In this document: piece after piece, positions 14,727 through 15,720 of the stretch
Position numbering within the stretch: position 1 is the stretch's first letter
How the letters are laid out: each line of letters begins with the position of its first letter
NCBI GenBank assembly: GCA_943329505.2
Contig: CALQED020000004.1
Location: forward strand, 1 to 15,720
DNA from: Polynucleobacter meluiroseus
GTDB lineage: Bacteria; Pseudomonadota; Gammaproteobacteria; Burkholderiales; Burkholderiaceae
DNA: 15,720 bases
Direction: 5' to 3'
Notes under the pieces: model-generated
Databases searched by the model: none
The model's input: the letters and a program-made list of their open reading frames with translations, nothing else
What the model was told of the DNA's origin: nothing
Position numbers and translations under genes: made by a program

Positions 14727-14839
14727 GCTCTTAATCTCATGACCAAGGGATTAAAAGATCTCACCTGCTTTAGTGAGCCTTGCCTCTATCAAAGGTGAAG
14801 TTTTAAATCTATCGACAAAATATAGTAATGGAGCAATGT

Positions 14840-15720
14840 ATGACAAACCAGCCGATGACGACTATTCCCGAATTTCTGATTCGACGCTTTCATGAGCTAG
14901 GAGTGCATGAGGGTTTTGGGATAGTGGGTGATTTTGCGCTGAAGTTATTTGATCGTCTGTCTCATCATGGTTTCCCCATTTTGGTCACTACCGATGAACA
15001 GGGTAGTGCATTTGCAGCAGAGGCATATGGAAGAGTGCGTGGTTTAGGCGTATGTGCAGTCACTTACTCTGTTGGCGGATTTAAGGTTGTGAATGCCACT
15101 GCGGGAGCATGGGCGGAGAATGTTCCTCTTTTAATTTTGGGTGGATCCCCCGGTCTTGCCGAAAGAAAAGGCGATCCCCTGATTCATCATAAAGTGAAAA
15201 ACTTTGATACTCAGCTTGAGGTTTTTAAAGATATTACGATTGCTCAGGCTGTGCTATCCAATCCACTAACGATTACCCAAGAAATTGATCGTGTTCTCGG
15301 TCAGATGATTGCTCATCAACGTCCAGGTTATATTGAAATTCCTAGAGATATGGTCGATGTACCAGTGCTTGATCGTCTTGAGAGCCTCTCTATTGACCTG
15401 CCGAAGGTTCATGAAAAACGCTTAGAGCTCGCAGTTACAGAGGCCTTGTCTTTATTAGAGGCCGTTGGTGATGCTGTTTCTATTGCAGGCGTTATGGCAG
15501 TACGCCGCAAACTTGGACCTGAGCTCTTGGCCTTTGCTGAAAGCTTTAAGGTTCCAATGGCAACTACCTCTCTCTCTAAAGGGGTCATTCCTGAAACACA
15601 TCCGTTAGCTTTAGGTGTTTACATGGGGGCAGTGAGTGCGAAGTCTGTGATTGACCAAGTTGAAAGTGCCAAGCCACTAATCTCTTTCGGAGTGCTGTTT
15701 GGAGATTTGGTGATGGGTGG
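14840..15720 (+). CDS. Thiamine-diphosphate-dependent decarboxylase, pyruvate/indolepyruvate decarboxylase family (3' end outside window)
   Basis: The frame is open from ATG 14840 to the window end (293 complete codons), about half of a typical 550-residue enzyme. The N-terminal TPP pyrimidine domain shows FGIVGDFALKLFD (26-38), catalytic Glu53 in TDEQGSAFAAEAYGRVRG, SVGGFKVVNATAGAWAENVP (77-96) and the double His116-His117 of LIHHKVKNFD, which is characteristic of pyruvate, indolepyruvate and phenylpyruvate decarboxylases. Next come the IDRVL helix and PGYIEIPRDMVDVPV (about 161-175), then the central domain from about 195. These enzymes turn 2-oxo acids into aldehydes and CO2; the substrate is not evident. 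ATG 14840 is chosen for GGAG at 14830-14833; an in-frame ATG at 14828 overlaps that site. The cofactor-binding GDGS domain lies beyond the window. Confidence 0.85.
   Translation, partial: MTNQPMTTIPEFLIRRFHELGVHEGFGIVGDFALKLFDRLSHHGFPILVTTDEQGSAFAAEAYGRVRGLGVCAVTYSVGGFKVVNATAGAWAENVPLLILGGSPGLAERKGDPLIHHKVKNFDTQLEVFKDITIAQAVLSNPLTITQEIDRVLGQMIAHQRPGYIEIPRDMVDVPVLDRLESLSIDLPKVHEKRLELAVTEALSLLEAVGDAVSIAGVMAVRRKLGPELLAFAESFKVPMATTSLSKGVIPETHPLALGVYMGAVSAKSVIDQVESAKPLISFGVLFGDLVMG

Noticed and set aside
1..15720. Mobile element or genomic island
   Set aside because: No transposase, integrase, tRNA end or flanking repeat is visible and gene composition looks even throughout.

Overview
The window looks like a bacterial chromosome segment from a Burkholderiales betaproteobacterium, most likely Polynucleobacter or a close relative. 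This is inferred from three Bug/TctC-type solute receptors without their membrane partners, a PcaF-type thiolase very close in sequence to Burkholderiales enzymes, and the moderate A/T lean and dense packing of the genes. No rRNA, tRNA, CRISPR array, insertion sequence or phage gene was seen.

Left part (1-4672). The 3' end of a metallo-beta-lactamase-fold gene is followed by an amino-acid-type solute-binding protein without a signal peptide, then a small terminator-like hairpin and a 400-residue beta-ketoadipyl-CoA/acetyl-CoA thiolase. Convergent to these, on the minus strand, lies a two-gene unit: a secreted Bug receptor, then a type I sulfatase. A 562-bp gene-free stretch (4673-5234) separates this unit from the next block. 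It holds four copies of a 7-bp tandem repeat just upstream of the Bug gene and a TATAAT-bearing candidate promoter for the forward block.

Central block (5235-11776). Seven same-strand genes form a likely operon: a cupin of the cysteine-dioxygenase type, a TauD/TfdA 2-oxoglutarate dioxygenase, a muconate-cycloisomerase-type enolase-superfamily enzyme, a Bug receptor, a four-domain rhodanese protein with a single active-site cysteine, a second Bug receptor, and a small secreted protein of unknown function. Together with the neighbouring sulfatase, the gene content suggests capture of a carboxylated, sulfur-containing compound and removal or relay of its sulfur. That is an inference; the substrate is unknown. 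The block ends before two hairpins at 11837-11888.

Right part (11956-15720). Genes here are more widely spaced: a probable TerB-like/COQ4-like two-domain protein with an intact COQ4 metal motif, an acetoacetate decarboxylase with its catalytic lysine, a UPF0114 (YqhA) membrane protein followed by a hairpin, and the first 293 codons of a thiamine-diphosphate decarboxylase of the pyruvate/indolepyruvate decarboxylase family, cut by the window end.
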